Assembly: GCA_903879805.1 (NCBI GenBank) | Contig: CAIRMX010000065.1 | Span: 1 to 38,427, forward strand | Reading direction: 5' to 3' | Source: an uncultured Alphaproteobacteria bacterium | GTDB taxonomy: Bacteria > Pseudomonadota > Alphaproteobacteria > Rickettsiales > UBA1997 | Length of the DNA: 38,427 bases | In this document: positions 10,913 to 20,257 of the stretch, in pieces | Layout of the letters: each line of letters begins with the position of its first letter | Position numbering within the stretch: position 1 is the stretch's first letter | The notes under the pieces: generated by a model | Database searches by the model: none | What the model saw: the letters and a program-made list of their open reading frames with translations, nothing else | Told to the model about the DNA's origin: nothing | Made by a program: the position numbers and the translations under genes

Positions 10913-11479
10913 TTATTGACCAAAAAAAGCAAAAGAGGTTTTTCCGTAAGAGCGTAAATCTAGTAATTTAAAATTTTCTAAAGCGAAAGTTTTTGGCTCC
11001 AAACCAGTTTGAAACTCAACAACAATTAGCGAAGTTTTATTAACCCAACCTTTCTCAGATAAGCTGTTCATAATCGCTAAATAGTCTTCGGCGTAAGGTG
11101 GATCGATAAAAACTAAATCAAAAAACTTTTCATTTTGCGGCAGATTTTTGGCGTCCAAACATAAAACTCGCACCTGATTTTCAACTTTTAAAAGCTCAGA
11201 ATTTTTCTTAACCAAAGCCAAATGACCCGGAGCATTATCGACAAAAACCACTGACGCCGCACCGCGCGACAAAGCTTCAAAACCAAACGCACCGCTGCCG
11301 CAGCACAGATCTAAAATTTCGGCATCAAGCATTTGAAAACCGATTTCTTTGATAAATTTGCCAGAAGATAAAATATTGAATAAAGCTTCGCGATTCTTGT
11401 CAGTTGTGGGGCGAAGTGCTTTAAGGTGATCTGATTTTGCTAAATTTTTGCCGCGAAATTTTCCAGCAACTATGCGCAT
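10913..11479 (-). CDS. rsmD: 16S rRNA (guanine(966)-N(2))-methyltransferase RsmD
   Basis: 188 aa; MRIVAGKFRGKNL...LRPTTDKNREALFNIL, LDLCCGSGAFGFEALSRGA, DLVFIDPPYAEDY (DPPY motif). Confidence 0.95.
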   Translation of the reverse strand: MRIVAGKFRGKNLAKSDHLKALRPTTDKNREALFNILSSGKFIKEIGFQMLDAEILDLCCGSGAFGFEALSRGAASVVFVDNAPGHLALVKKNSELLKVENQVRVLCLDAKNLPQNEKFFDLVFIDPPYAEDYLAIMNSLSEKGWVNKTSLIVVEFQTGLEPKTFALENFKLLDLRSYGKTSFAFFGQ

Positions 11480-12312
11480 TGGAATCTCGATTTGTCGGCG
11501 TAATAGGTTCCAAGCACCTTCACATCTTTGGCAAAAAATTCTAACTCTTTCAAGGCTAGCGCCACATTATCCTGATCTGGATGACCTTCAACCATGACAA
11601 AAAATGCCGCTTGTTGCGAGGCGCCGCCACGAATGAAACTTTCAATTTGCATCATGCCAACTGAATTGGTGGCAAAGCTGCCCAAAGCTTTGTAAAGCGA
11701 GCCGGGATAGTTTTTAATGGTGAAAATTAGCGAGGTAACGACGGGAGAAATTTTAGGATCGGACTTCGCTTTTTCACTCGAAATCACGATGAATAAAGTC
11801 GAGTTATTTTGCAGATCTTGCATATTTTCTTTAACGATTTTTAAACCGTTAATGTCGGACGCAGCCTTTGAACATAAGGCTGCTTTGCTTTTATCATTTT
11901 GACTGGCAACAAACTTTGCCGCTTCCGCCGTGTTAGAAAAATCGCACATTTCTAACCCAAGATTGCGCAAATTATTTTTGCACTGCATCAAAGCTTGGGG
12001 ATGTGAGTAAACTTTTTTAATGTCTTCAAGGCGCGCGCCTTCTATTGCCACAAGATAATGCTCGATTGCAACAAAATGTTCGGCGGCGATTGAAACTGAG
12101 TGTTCTTGTAATAAATCGTGAATTTCTGAAACACGTCCCGCCGAAGAATTTTCAAGTGGAATCATCCCGCACTCAACTTCGCCAGACTCGACTGCTTTAA
12201 AAACATCAACAAAACTTGGAAAAGCTTTCGCCTCAAATTCAGGATAAAATCTGTTGCAAGCGAGGTTAGAATTTGCCCCCACTGATCCTTGAAAAGCGAT
12301 TGTTTTTTTCAT
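11470..12312 (-). CDS. pheA: prephenate dehydratase
   Basis: 280 aa; MKKTIAFQGSVGANSNLA, ECGMIPLENSSAGRVSEIHDLL, C-terminal ACT domain with NYPGSLYKALGSFATNSVGMMQIESFI. Confidence 0.94.
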   Translation of the reverse strand: MKKTIAFQGSVGANSNLACNRFYPEFEAKAFPSFVDVFKAVESGEVECGMIPLENSSAGRVSEIHDLLQEHSVSIAAEHFVAIEHYLVAIEGARLEDIKKVYSHPQALMQCKNNLRNLGLEMCDFSNTAEAAKFVASQNDKSKAALCSKAASDINGLKIVKENMQDLQNNSTLFIVISSEKAKSDPKISPVVTSLIFTIKNYPGSLYKALGSFATNSVGMMQIESFIRGGASQQAAFFVMVEGHPDQDNVALALKELEFFAKDVKVLGTYYADKSRFQCA

Positions 12313-12314
12313 GA

Positions 12315-12917
12315 TTACATATTTTTGAAACCGACACGGAAGTAAGCGTATCCTGTGATGACAGTGAGAAATGCGGCAAGTACGAAAAGAATTTTTGAGG
12401 CAAAAATTACGAAGCTGACTAGAAGAAATTTAATATCCATTCCTTCCCAACCGCTGAGCCAGTAGTAAAGAGTGTAAGATGAGCCTTTTTCACCAAGTAA
12501 CAAACCGGTGATTGCGGTCATTTGTACGGCAGTTTTATATTTTGCTAATTTGCTGACGGGAACGCTGACATGAAGCTCGGCTAGAAATTCACGCAAGCCA
12601 GAAACTAGAACTTCGCGACAAATAATAATCATTCCTGGAATTAAAATCCAAAGATCGCGGCCGTTAAAATTGACCAACATCACAATCGCCACAATAACCA
12701 AAAGCTTATCAGCAATAGGGTCGAGGCATTTACCGAAATTTGATTGAGCTTTGAGAGCGCGGGCGAAATATCCATCGAAATAATCAGTGATTGCAGCGAT
12801 AGCAAAAAGCACTGCGGCGACAACATTGGCAACCATTCCCGGAATGTAGAAAGACAGCATTAAAACCGGAATCACAAGAAGACGAAAAGATGTGAGAAAG
12901 TTGGGGATTTGTTTCAT
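12315..12917 (-). CDS. pgsA: CDP-diacylglycerol--glycerol-3-phosphate 3-phosphatidyltransferase
   Basis: 200 aa; MKQIPNFLTSFRLLVIPVLML; CDP-alcohol phosphotransferase motif DYFDGYFARALKAQSNFGKCLDPIADK. Confidence 0.95.
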   Translation of the reverse strand: MKQIPNFLTSFRLLVIPVLMLSFYIPGMVANVVAAVLFAIAAITDYFDGYFARALKAQSNFGKCLDPIADKLLVIVAIVMLVNFNGRDLWILIPGMIIICREVLVSGLREFLAELHVSVPVSKLAKYKTAVQMTAITGLLLGEKGSSYTLYYWLSGWEGMDIKFLLVSFVIFASKILFVLAAFLTVITGYAYFRVGFKNM

Positions 12918-12997
12918 GATTTGGACTGCAAATTTATTATGACATGTTTTGAAAAAGAGCTTTGGACTTAGAACCTAAAATTCACTTCTAAATTTTT

Positions 12998-13234
12998 TTA
13001 GCTCTCACTTTTTGGTTTTTTCGAAACTGTTTCAATTTTCATCTGCGCCTCTTCAAGTCTTTTAGCGCAATGTTCTTTTAAAGCCGAACCCTCTTCATGC
13101 AGCTCAATCATTGAATCGAGATTGATTTTTTGCGATGATAAAATTTCAACAATTTCTTCAAGACGCGCCAAAGCATCTTCGAAACTCATTTTGGAAATTT
13201 TTTTATCAAAATTTTTCGGAGATTCTTTGGTCAT
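12998..13234 (-). CDS. xseB: exodeoxyribonuclease VII small subunit
   Basis: 78 aa; SFEDALARLEEIVEILSSQKINLDSMIELHEEGSALKEHCAKRLEEAQMKIE is typical XseB. Confidence 0.92.
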   Translation of the reverse strand: MTKESPKNFDKKISKMSFEDALARLEEIVEILSSQKINLDSMIELHEEGSALKEHCAKRLEEAQMKIETVSKKPKSES

Positions 13235-13237
13235 AAT

Positions 13238-14659
13238 TTATTTCATAAAATCAAAAAGCGGAACTGCACTGCCGTCTTTGTCGGTCAGAGGAATTGGATA
13301 TTCATCCGAGAAACAAGCGTCGCAATATTGCGGATTTGCATTGTCGCGTTTTCCGGCAACGATGGCGCGGTAGAGTCCATCAATTGAAATATAGGCCAAA
13401 CTGTCAGCGCCAATCACATTTTTAATTTGTTCAACTGAGTGAGTAGAAGCGATCAAGCCTTCTCTATCTGGTGTATCAACCCCGTAAAAACATGGCGCAA
13501 TTGTTGGTGGACTGGCGATTAACATGTGAACTTCTTTAGCGCCGGCATCACGAATCATCTGTACGATTTTTTTAGAAGTGGTGCCGCGAACAATACTGTC
13601 ATCAATTAAAACAACTCTTTTGCCTTTAATAACTGACAGGTTGGCATTGTGTTTTAGCTTAACGCCGAAATGGCGAATTTTGTCGGTTGGTTCAATAAAA
13701 GTTCTGCCAACATAATGGTTGCGAATGATGCCGAGCTCGAAGGGAATTTTTGATTCAAGCGCGTAACCAATTGCTGCAGGAACTCCCGAATCAGGAATTG
13801 GCACAATCACATCCGCATCAATTCTAATTTCGCGGGCTAATTCAATGCCGATATTTTTGCGCATTTCGTAAACATTTTTGCCTTCAAGCAAACTGTCGGG
13901 ACGAGCGAAATAAACATATTCAAAAATACAGAATTTTGACGGGCGCACTTCAAATGGCTGCATCGATTGCACGCCTTCTTCGCTGATTGTTATCATTTCG
14001 CCATGCTCAATATCGCGCTCGAATTTTGCGCCGATAATATCGAGAGCGCAGGTTTCTGAAGCTACAACATAAGCATCCCCCACTCTTCCCAAAACCAAAG
14101 GACGCACGCCGTTTGGATCGCGAAGTGCGATGATTTTTCCTTCGTGAATAATCACCAAAGAAAAGGCACCTTCGATTTGTGAAACTGCGTCGATAATTTT
14201 TTCGTTGAGAGTTGGTTTTTGGCTAAGTGCGATGAGGTGAATAATCACTTCAGTATCCATGGTCGATTGAAAAATCGAGCCGCGTTTAATCAATTGATTA
14301 CGCAAAGTCATGGCGTTGGTAAGATTGCCATTGTGAGCCAAAGCTAAAAATCCGCAGCTAAGTTGAGCGTAGATCGGCTGGTGATTGTGAGCGGTTTTTT
14401 TGCCAGCTGTTGAATAGCGCACGTGACCAATTGCTGAATCACCTTCGAGTTTTTTTACAATATCTTGCGCCGTAAAGTTATCTGCCACCAAACCGTCAGC
14501 AAAGTGAGCTGAGAAAAATTCGCCCGACATTGTGACAATTCCCGCTGCTTCTTGTCCGCGATGTTGTAAGGCGTGAAGACCAAGTGCGGTATTTACCGCG
14601 GCGTCAGGAGATCCATAAATTGCAAAAATTCCGCATTCTTCGTGTAAGTCGTCAAACAT
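13238..14659 (-). CDS. purF: amidophosphoribosyltransferase
   Basis: 473 aa; propeptide then ECGIFAIYGSP; ALQHRGQEAAGI; PRPP loop VVLIDDSIVRGTTSKK; C-terminal CDACF. Confidence 0.97.
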   Translation of the reverse strand: MFDDLHEECGIFAIYGSPDAAVNTALGLHALQHRGQEAAGIVTMSGEFFSAHFADGLVADNFTAQDIVKKLEGDSAIGHVRYSTAGKKTAHNHQPIYAQLSCGFLALAHNGNLTNAMTLRNQLIKRGSIFQSTMDTEVIIHLIALSQKPTLNEKIIDAVSQIEGAFSLVIIHEGKIIALRDPNGVRPLVLGRVGDAYVVASETCALDIIGAKFERDIEHGEMITISEEGVQSMQPFEVRPSKFCIFEYVYFARPDSLLEGKNVYEMRKNIGIELAREIRIDADVIVPIPDSGVPAAIGYALESKIPFELGIIRNHYVGRTFIEPTDKIRHFGVKLKHNANLSVIKGKRVVLIDDSIVRGTTSKKIVQMIRDAGAKEVHMLIASPPTIAPCFYGVDTPDREGLIASTHSVEQIKNVIGADSLAYISIDGLYRAIVAGKRDNANPQYCDACFSDEYPIPLTDKDGSAVPLFDFMK

Positions 14660-14690
14660 ATTTAAAGAGTTTAAAATTTAGGGTTTTTAG

Positions 14691-16820
14691 CTATTTGACC
14701 GCGTCGTAGTTCGAGCGTGACATTAGATATTTATAAACGATCAAATTTTCCATGATGCGCTGTACGTAATTTCTAGTTTCAGAATAAGTAATTAGCTCGA
14801 TCCAATCCACTACCATGTCGAGTTCTTTTTCTTTACGCGGATCATAAAACTCATTAATCCAGCGCTGTGTTGCGTTTGGTCCGGCATTGTAAGAAGCAAT
14901 CGCCAACATTTCTGAACCCTCAAAACGATCGATTAGTTTTTTAATGTAATGCGAGCCGAGACGCACGTTATATTTAATGTCGGTGGCAAGTTTATTTCTG
15001 TCGTAAGGAACTCCGACATCTTTAGCCACCAACTTCGCCGTATCTGGCATGAGCTGCATAAATCCTACCGCCCCAACGTGACTTAATGCGGTTGGCGCAA
15101 AACCGCTTTCTTGTTTAACGATTGCGTGAATTAGCGGCGCATATTCGTCATTCATAATTTCTTTAACGATTTGAAATTTGTCTTTGATGAAAAAGACATT
15201 TTTCTTAGCCGCAATTCTCGAAACTTTTGCATCAAGCGCGCGATCACCAATTTCATTGATGAGACGCATAACTACAGCAATTTCACCTTCAGTTGTAGAA
15301 TTACTTACCACCCACTCGAAAATTTTTCCGGCAGTGGCTTTATCTCCCGCCATAGCAAGCAAGAAGGCGGTTTGCGCGCCTTTTGATGCTGACATTTTTA
15401 TCATGTCATTGGCGGTAATTTCCGGATCTTTTGGCAAAATAATGTCTTCTTGAGCTTCAATTGGATCAACGGCGCGATGCTTGTGAATTGCCAATTGGCC
15501 GTAGAAAAATATCGGATATTTCGCAGCAATTTTATACCAACCAGCCGCTTTTTTCTTGTCACCCATGCCTTCCGCCGCCATGCCAAGCCAGTAAGCTCCG
15601 CGTGAAAGAGTTACGGGTTGCGAAACATTGCTGTAAAGATTTTCAAAACGTCCGTAAGCAATTTTTGGCTGATCTAAAAAGCGCAAAGCAACCCAGCCCG
15701 CCATCCATTCTGCCTCCCAAAAATCAGAAGAGCTGGTTGGAAGATTGTGATTTTCAATCAATTTGTAAGCGACTTTATATTTCTTCTTCTTGAGCATCTC
15801 GCGCGAATAAAGGCGGCGCAAGCTCCACCATTTTTCTGGGAATTGTGATTTTTCCGGCAAATCAACCATCACTTCCAGCAAATCATCAAGGCGATCTTTT
15901 GATTTATACCACAAAACTCTGCGATAAGAAAGACCTTCATTAGCTCTTAATTTTCTAGGAACCGAGAGAACAATTTTGTCGATATATTTTGGTGAGTTTT
16001 GGATTTCAGCCACCGCCTCAAAGAGCAATTTATAATCTTCATTTACTAAATGAAAAATATGCTTGGCTTCAGGAATTCTGCCGTCCCACAACAAGCGATC
16101 AATGCGATTAATGTGATCGATTTGCGTCAGTTGGTTTTGATATTTTTGCAAGAAGTTTTTTTCGCCTTCATCAGTGAAATTTTCTTTGACCCAAATGTTA
16201 GAAATCAAAGCCTGAATTTCTCTGCGCGATTTTTCTTTAGCGTTTTCTGAGGCTTTAGAACGCACTAAAAAATTGACCTTCGATTCTAATAAATAAAGTT
16301 TTGAATCGAGAGTTCCGGCCGGATTAGAATTAAAATATTGCTCACTGGCTTGGTAAGGAATATTGCTGGCGATTGCTACTCTCTCAACATTGCGCTTCAT
16401 TTCGCCAGAGTTTGGAAAAAACTGATTATCTAAAGAAAAACGCGAAATATCGCTGAAGGAAATTGTCTTTGGATCAATCTTGCCGCTGAACTTATCCCAC
16501 AAAATTATGCCCGTCATCGTTTCAGCAAAATCAGGTTTAATTTTGATTACTTGAGTTTGTTCAGGAGCGCTTTGCAGCGGATTTTCTTTCTTCAATTCAG
16601 CCACGTAATTCAAGGCTTCGTTATGTTTTTCAGCAGTAATTGCGGCGTTAATTTTTTTGACAACTTCCAAATCCTCAGGCGAAATCGGCTGCCATAATTT
16701 TTGTGAAATTGGTCGCAAATCTTTAGCTAAAGCCTCCGAGGCAAAACCCAGAGAAACAGCAACAGCAAAGGCGGTGCAGCACTTTGCAATAAAATTAAGT
16801 TGAGTAGTTTTGGAAAAAAT
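14691..16820 (-). CDS. slt: soluble lytic murein transglycosylase; 5' end uncertain (ORF track starts at TTG 16718, but an in-frame signal peptide extends to at least 16820)
   Basis: SLT domain HAIVKQESGFAPTALSHVGAVGFMQLMPDTAK, IASYNAGPNATQRWI. In-frame codons upstream of the TTG encode FSKTTQLNFIAKCCTAFAVAVSLGFASEALAKD, a typical signal peptide, with no ATG/GTG/TTG before the stop at 16839..16841. Confidence 0.85.
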   Translation of the reverse strand: MFSKTTQLNFIAKCCTAFAVAVSLGFASEALAKDLRPISQKLWQPISPEDLEVVKKINAAITAEKHNEALNYVAELKKENPLQSAPEQTQVIKIKPDFAETMTGIILWDKFSGKIDPKTISFSDISRFSLDNQFFPNSGEMKRNVERVAIASNIPYQASEQYFNSNPAGTLDSKLYLLESKVNFLVRSKASENAKEKSRREIQALISNIWVKENFTDEGEKNFLQKYQNQLTQIDHINRIDRLLWDGRIPEAKHIFHLVNEDYKLLFEAVAEIQNSPKYIDKIVLSVPRKLRANEGLSYRRVLWYKSKDRLDDLLEVMVDLPEKSQFPEKWWSLRRLYSREMLKKKKYKVAYKLIENHNLPTSSSDFWEAEWMAGWVALRFLDQPKIAYGRFENLYSNVSQPVTLSRGAYWLGMAAEGMGDKKKAAGWYKIAAKYPIFFYGQLAIHKHRAVDPIEAQEDIILPKDPEITANDMIKMSASKGAQTAFLLAMAGDKATAGKIFEWVVSNSTTEGEIAVVMRLINEIGDRALDAKVSRIAAKKNVFFIKDKFQIVKEIMNDEYAPLIHAIVKQESGFAPTALSHVGAVGFMQLMPDTAKLVAKDVGVPYDRNKLATDIKYNVRLGSHYIKKLIDRFEGSEMLAIASYNAGPNATQRWINEFYDPRKEKELDMVVDWIELITYSETRNYVQRIMENLIVYKYLMSRSNYDAVK

Positions 16821-16824
16821 AAAA

Positions 16825-16935
16825 TTACCGGAATTTTTTTATCAGGAATGAGGATGCGATGATTTTTTCAGCAATCTTTTCAAAAGACAAATCCAATTTA
16901 TCAGACACGATTTCACTTTGATTTTTGAAACTCAT
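16825..16935 (-). CDS. possible 36-aa upstream ORF (MSFKNQSEIVSDKLDLSFEKIAEKIIASSFLIKKFR), ending 4 nt before the candidate ATT start of the slt-like gene
   Basis: ATG at 16935..16933, stop TAA at 16827..16825 on the minus strand; contains an A7 tract near its end. Coding status unproven. Confidence 0.35.
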   Translation of the reverse strand: MSFKNQSEIVSDKLDLSFEKIAEKIIASSFLIKKFR

Positions 16936-16985
16936 TTTTTAAGTTGCGCCGCACTTCAATATTTCTCCCACTTTTCAACTCAGAC

Positions 16986-17312
16986 ATGAATTTTCTAAAT
17001 AAAATCCGCATTAAATTTTCTTGCCAGCCCGTTGGCTCTGACGAGTTTGGTAATGAATATTTCTTACATAAAAACGGCAAAAGATTTGTGGTTTATAAAG
17101 GCATTGCCGAACCTTCAAAAATCCCTGCCGAATGGCATGGTTGGATGCATTATAATAGTAACGTGACCCCAGTGAATATTAATACGCACCACTTCTCTTG
17201 GCAAAAAATTCACTTACCTAATTTGACAGGCACCAAGAACGCTTACTCACCAAAAAATTCTTCAGTTAAAAACACCAGCGCTTCCTATGAAGCATGGAAA
17301 CCAAACAGCTAA
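16986..17312 (+). CDS. NADH:ubiquinone oxidoreductase subunit NDUFA12/B17.2-like protein
   Basis: Start at MNFLNKIRIKF (upstream ORF-track start at 16944 less likely); VGSDEFGNEYFLHKNGKRFVVYKGIAEPSKIPAEWHGWMHY matches NDUFA12 family. Confidence 0.88.
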   Translation: MNFLNKIRIKFSCQPVGSDEFGNEYFLHKNGKRFVVYKGIAEPSKIPAEWHGWMHYNSNVTPVNINTHHFSWQKIHLPNLTGTKNAYSPKNSSVKNTSASYEAWKPNS

Positions 17313-17316
17313 AATC

Positions 17317-17796
17317 ATGAACAAGACCAGTAACTATTTTGAAATAATCGTCGGAACTTTTGTTTTGTTTTGTGCCGGATTTTTCTTCATCACCTCTTTC
17401 AATGGCAGCAAAAACAAAAACGTTTCTAGCGGCTATCATTTGATTGCAAAATTTGACAATGCTGACGGCATTTCCAGCGGCGCTGATGTAAAAATTTCTG
17501 GAGTAAAAATCGGCACAGTTGAAGACCAGTCTTTGGATGAAAAAACTTTCCGCGCTACACTTAAAGTTAATGTTCCAAACAACATCCTACTTCCTCTCGA
17601 CAGCTCAATTAAGATCGCATCAGAAGGACTTCTTGGTTCAAAATATTTAGCAATCACTCCGGGTGGCGATGAAGAAAATCTGAAGGATGGTGAAGAAATT
17701 CAATTCACTCAATCAAGTGTAAATTTAGAAGATCTTTTGGGGAAATTTATTTTCAACTCTAGCGAAAAAAAGGACGAAAAAAATGAGAAAAAATAA
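17317..17796 (+). CDS. MlaD/MCE family outer-membrane lipid asymmetry substrate-binding protein
   Basis: From MNKTSNYFEIIVGTFVLFCAGFFF (N-terminal TM); YHLIAKFDNADGISSGADVKISGVKIGTV; ASEGLLGSKYLAITPGG. Confidence 0.92.
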   Translation: MNKTSNYFEIIVGTFVLFCAGFFFITSFNGSKNKNVSSGYHLIAKFDNADGISSGADVKISGVKIGTVEDQSLDEKTFRATLKVNVPNNILLPLDSSIKIASEGLLGSKYLAITPGGDEENLKDGEEIQFTQSSVNLEDLLGKFIFNSSEKKDEKNEKK

Positions 17797-18223
17797 TTTT
17801 ATTTTTGGTCTAATTTTCTCGGTTTTTTTCTCAGCTACTTCTTTTGCGCAAGAAGCTCCGGTAATTCCGGCTCCAGAAAATCAAGATGGTGAATTAACCA
17901 TCAGCAAAGCTGATCCTTCGCGCTTTTATAATGGTGCGATAATTCAAGGTTTGAACAAAACCACCGCAAAAACTTCCACTCTTGAAATGCGCATTGGCGA
18001 TAAAATTCGCTTCGGACAAATTTCAATCATCGCTCATAAATGCTGGCAAGCGCCGCTAGATCAAAAACCAGAAAGTAAAATTTTATTAGAAGTTTTTGAA
18101 AGCAAAAATAATGAAGCCGAAAAAAGAATTTTCTACGGCTGGATGTTTGCCTCAAGCCCTTCAATTTCAGGCTTGGAACATCCGATTTACGACTTAACTG
18201 CGATTAGCTGCAAAAATAAATAA
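17783..18223 (+). CDS. DUF2155 domain-containing protein (exported)
   Basis: 146 aa; signal peptide; EMRIGDKIRFGQISIIAHKCWQAP...AEKRIFYGWMFASSPSISGLEHPIYDLTAISC resembles DUF2155; follows mlaD and NDUFA12-like genes. Confidence 0.82.
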   Translation: MRKNNFIFGLIFSVFFSATSFAQEAPVIPAPENQDGELTISKADPSRFYNGAIIQGLNKTTAKTSTLEMRIGDKIRFGQISIIAHKCWQAPLDQKPESKILLEVFESKNNEAEKRIFYGWMFASSPSISGLEHPIYDLTAISCKNK

Positions 18224-18230
18224 GGCCAAA

Positions 18231-18875
18231 ATGATCAAAATTTCTCCATCAATTTTATCTGCCGATTTCTCGAAACTTGGCGAAGAAATTCAAAATATCG
18301 AAAAAGCCGGCGCTGATTATATTCACATTGATGTGATGGATGGCAGCTTTGTTCCCAATATTACTATTGGTAATGAAGTGGTGAAAAATTTACGCAAAAA
18401 TACTGCTTTGCCTTTCGATGTTCATTTGATGATTAATAATCCTGACAATCACATTAAAGCCTTTGCTGACGCTGGTTCAGACATTATCACAATTCACGCC
18501 GAAGCTTCTATTCACTTGGATCGCTCGGTTGATTTAATCAAATCTTTCGGCAAAAAAGCCGGAGTTTCCATTGTGCCTTCAACTCACGAAAATGTGCTTG
18601 ATTACGTTTTAGAAAAACTCGATTTGATTTTGGTAATGTCGGTTAATCCCGGATTTGGCGGACAAAAGTTTTTGTCGTCACAGCTTAGAAAAATTGAAAA
18701 TCTGCGCAAAAAAATTGAAAAAACCGGCAAGAAAATTGAGCTTGAAGTTGATGGCGGAATTAACGCCGAAACCTATAAACTCGCAACTTCAGCGGGCGCC
18801 GACGTTTTAGTTTCAGGCTCTTATATTTTTGGCTCAAAAAGTTATTCTGAAGCAATCTCAAAACTTCGTTCTTAA
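18231..18875 (+). CDS. rpe: ribulose-phosphate 3-epimerase
   Basis: 214 aa; KISPSILSADFSKLGEEI, DYIHIDVMDGSFVPNITIG, VMSVNPGFGGQKF, LEVDGGINAETYKLATSAGADVLVSGSYIF. Confidence 0.97.
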   Translation: MIKISPSILSADFSKLGEEIQNIEKAGADYIHIDVMDGSFVPNITIGNEVVKNLRKNTALPFDVHLMINNPDNHIKAFADAGSDIITIHAEASIHLDRSVDLIKSFGKKAGVSIVPSTHENVLDYVLEKLDLILVMSVNPGFGGQKFLSSQLRKIENLRKKIEKTGKKIELEVDGGINAETYKLATSAGADVLVSGSYIFGSKSYSEAISKLRS

Positions 18876-20257
18876 TGAAATATATCGTTTACGGACTTGG
18901 AATTTCTGGGCTTGCCACAGCAAAATTTCTCGCCCATCAAGGTGAACAAGTTGTAGCAACTGACGACAATGAAAAAGCAATTGAAGACGCCAAACAAAAA
19001 TTTCCTGAGATAGATTTTAAAAAACCAGAAGAAATTGAATATGATGCAACCACTGTAATCAGCTTCTCTCCTGGTATTCCACTTCACTTTCCTAAGCCCC
19101 ACAAAATTTTAGAAATCATCAAGCAAACTAGCGCCTCCCTTGCCTGCGATATTGAGATTTTTTACCGCAAAAATTCGCAAAATAATTTTTTCGCCATCAC
19201 CGGAACTAACGGCAAATCAACAACCACAGCTCTGAGCGGTTTTATTTTTGAAGAGCTAAAAATTCCTTCAGCAATTGGCGGAAATATCGGCGTGCCTTGT
19301 TTCGAGTTACCACAAAATCAAAATAATTTTTCCTACATTTTAGAAACATCTTCTTACCAACTTGATTTGCTTGAACAAAGCCACTTCAAAATCGCCTCTC
19401 TTTTAAATATCACCCCCGATCACATTGATCGTCACGGATCTTTTGAAGGTTACGTCGCAGCCAAAAAAAGAATTTTTAAAAATCAAACCGAACATGATTT
19501 TGCTTTGATTGATGTGGATAATGTTAATTCCAAAAAAGTTTTTGATGAGCTTCAAGCCGACAAAAATTTTCGCGCCACTTTAGTTCCAGTTTCTACCAAA
19601 AAAATTCAGGAAAATGGCCTGTCGCTTTTTGATGGGATTTTGGTCAATAAAATCGGCGGCGCAGATTCTCATCTTGAATTAAAATCTGATTTTTTACGCG
19701 GCGAACATAATGACCAAAACATGGCTTTTGCCTTTGGAATTGCTTACTGCAACGCACTGCTAACTGGTCAAAAAAACTCTGAGGAAAAAATCATCACGGC
19801 CATAAAAAAATTCAAAGGCTTGCGTCACCGTATGCAACTTCTTGGTGAAATTGATGGCGTGAAATTTGTTAATGACAGCAAGGCAACTAATGCTGAATCA
19901 ACTGAAAACGCGCTTAAAGCCTACGATCAAATTTTTTGGATTTTAGGTGGCGTTGCCAAAGAAGGCGGAATTACCAGCCTTGCACCCTACTTCAAAAAAA
20001 TTCACAAAGCTTATTTGATCGGACAAGCCTCGGATGATTTTGCTAAAACTTTAGCTGAAAATTCCGTCACTTTTGAAAAATGCGGTGATTTAGAAACAGC
20101 ATTTAAACAGGCTGTTTTTGACTCAAAAAATATTGGCTTATCTCAAAAGAACATTTTACTTTCGCCCGCTTGCGCCTCGTTTGATCAATGGAAAAATTTT
20201 GAGCAGCGCGGAGACTACTTTTGCAAGCTATTTGATGAACTTTTACCAAAATCTTAA
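18875..20257 (+). CDS. murD: UDP-N-acetylmuramoylalanine--D-glutamate ligase
   Basis: 460 aa; GLGISGLATAKFLA, ITGTNGKSTTTALSGFIF, LNITPDHIDRHGSFEGYVAAK, FVNDSKATNAEST; TAATG overlap with rpe. Confidence 0.97.
   Translation: MKYIVYGLGISGLATAKFLAHQGEQVVATDDNEKAIEDAKQKFPEIDFKKPEEIEYDATTVISFSPGIPLHFPKPHKILEIIKQTSASLACDIEIFYRKNSQNNFFAITGTNGKSTTTALSGFIFEELKIPSAIGGNIGVPCFELPQNQNNFSYILETSSYQLDLLEQSHFKIASLLNITPDHIDRHGSFEGYVAAKKRIFKNQTEHDFALIDVDNVNSKKVFDELQADKNFRATLVPVSTKKIQENGLSLFDGILVNKIGGADSHLELKSDFLRGEHNDQNMAFAFGIAYCNALLTGQKNSEEKIITAIKKFKGLRHRMQLLGEIDGVKFVNDSKATNAESTENALKAYDQIFWILGGVAKEGGITSLAPYFKKIHKAYLIGQASDDFAKTLAENSVTFEKCGDLETAFKQAVFDSKNIGLSQKNILLSPACASFDQWKNFEQRGDYFCKLFDELLPKS

Noticed and set aside
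20118-20234. N-terminal 39 aa of the giant ORF as given by the ORF track
   Set aside because: TTG start inside murD; removing it exposes a proper signal peptide at ATG 20235.
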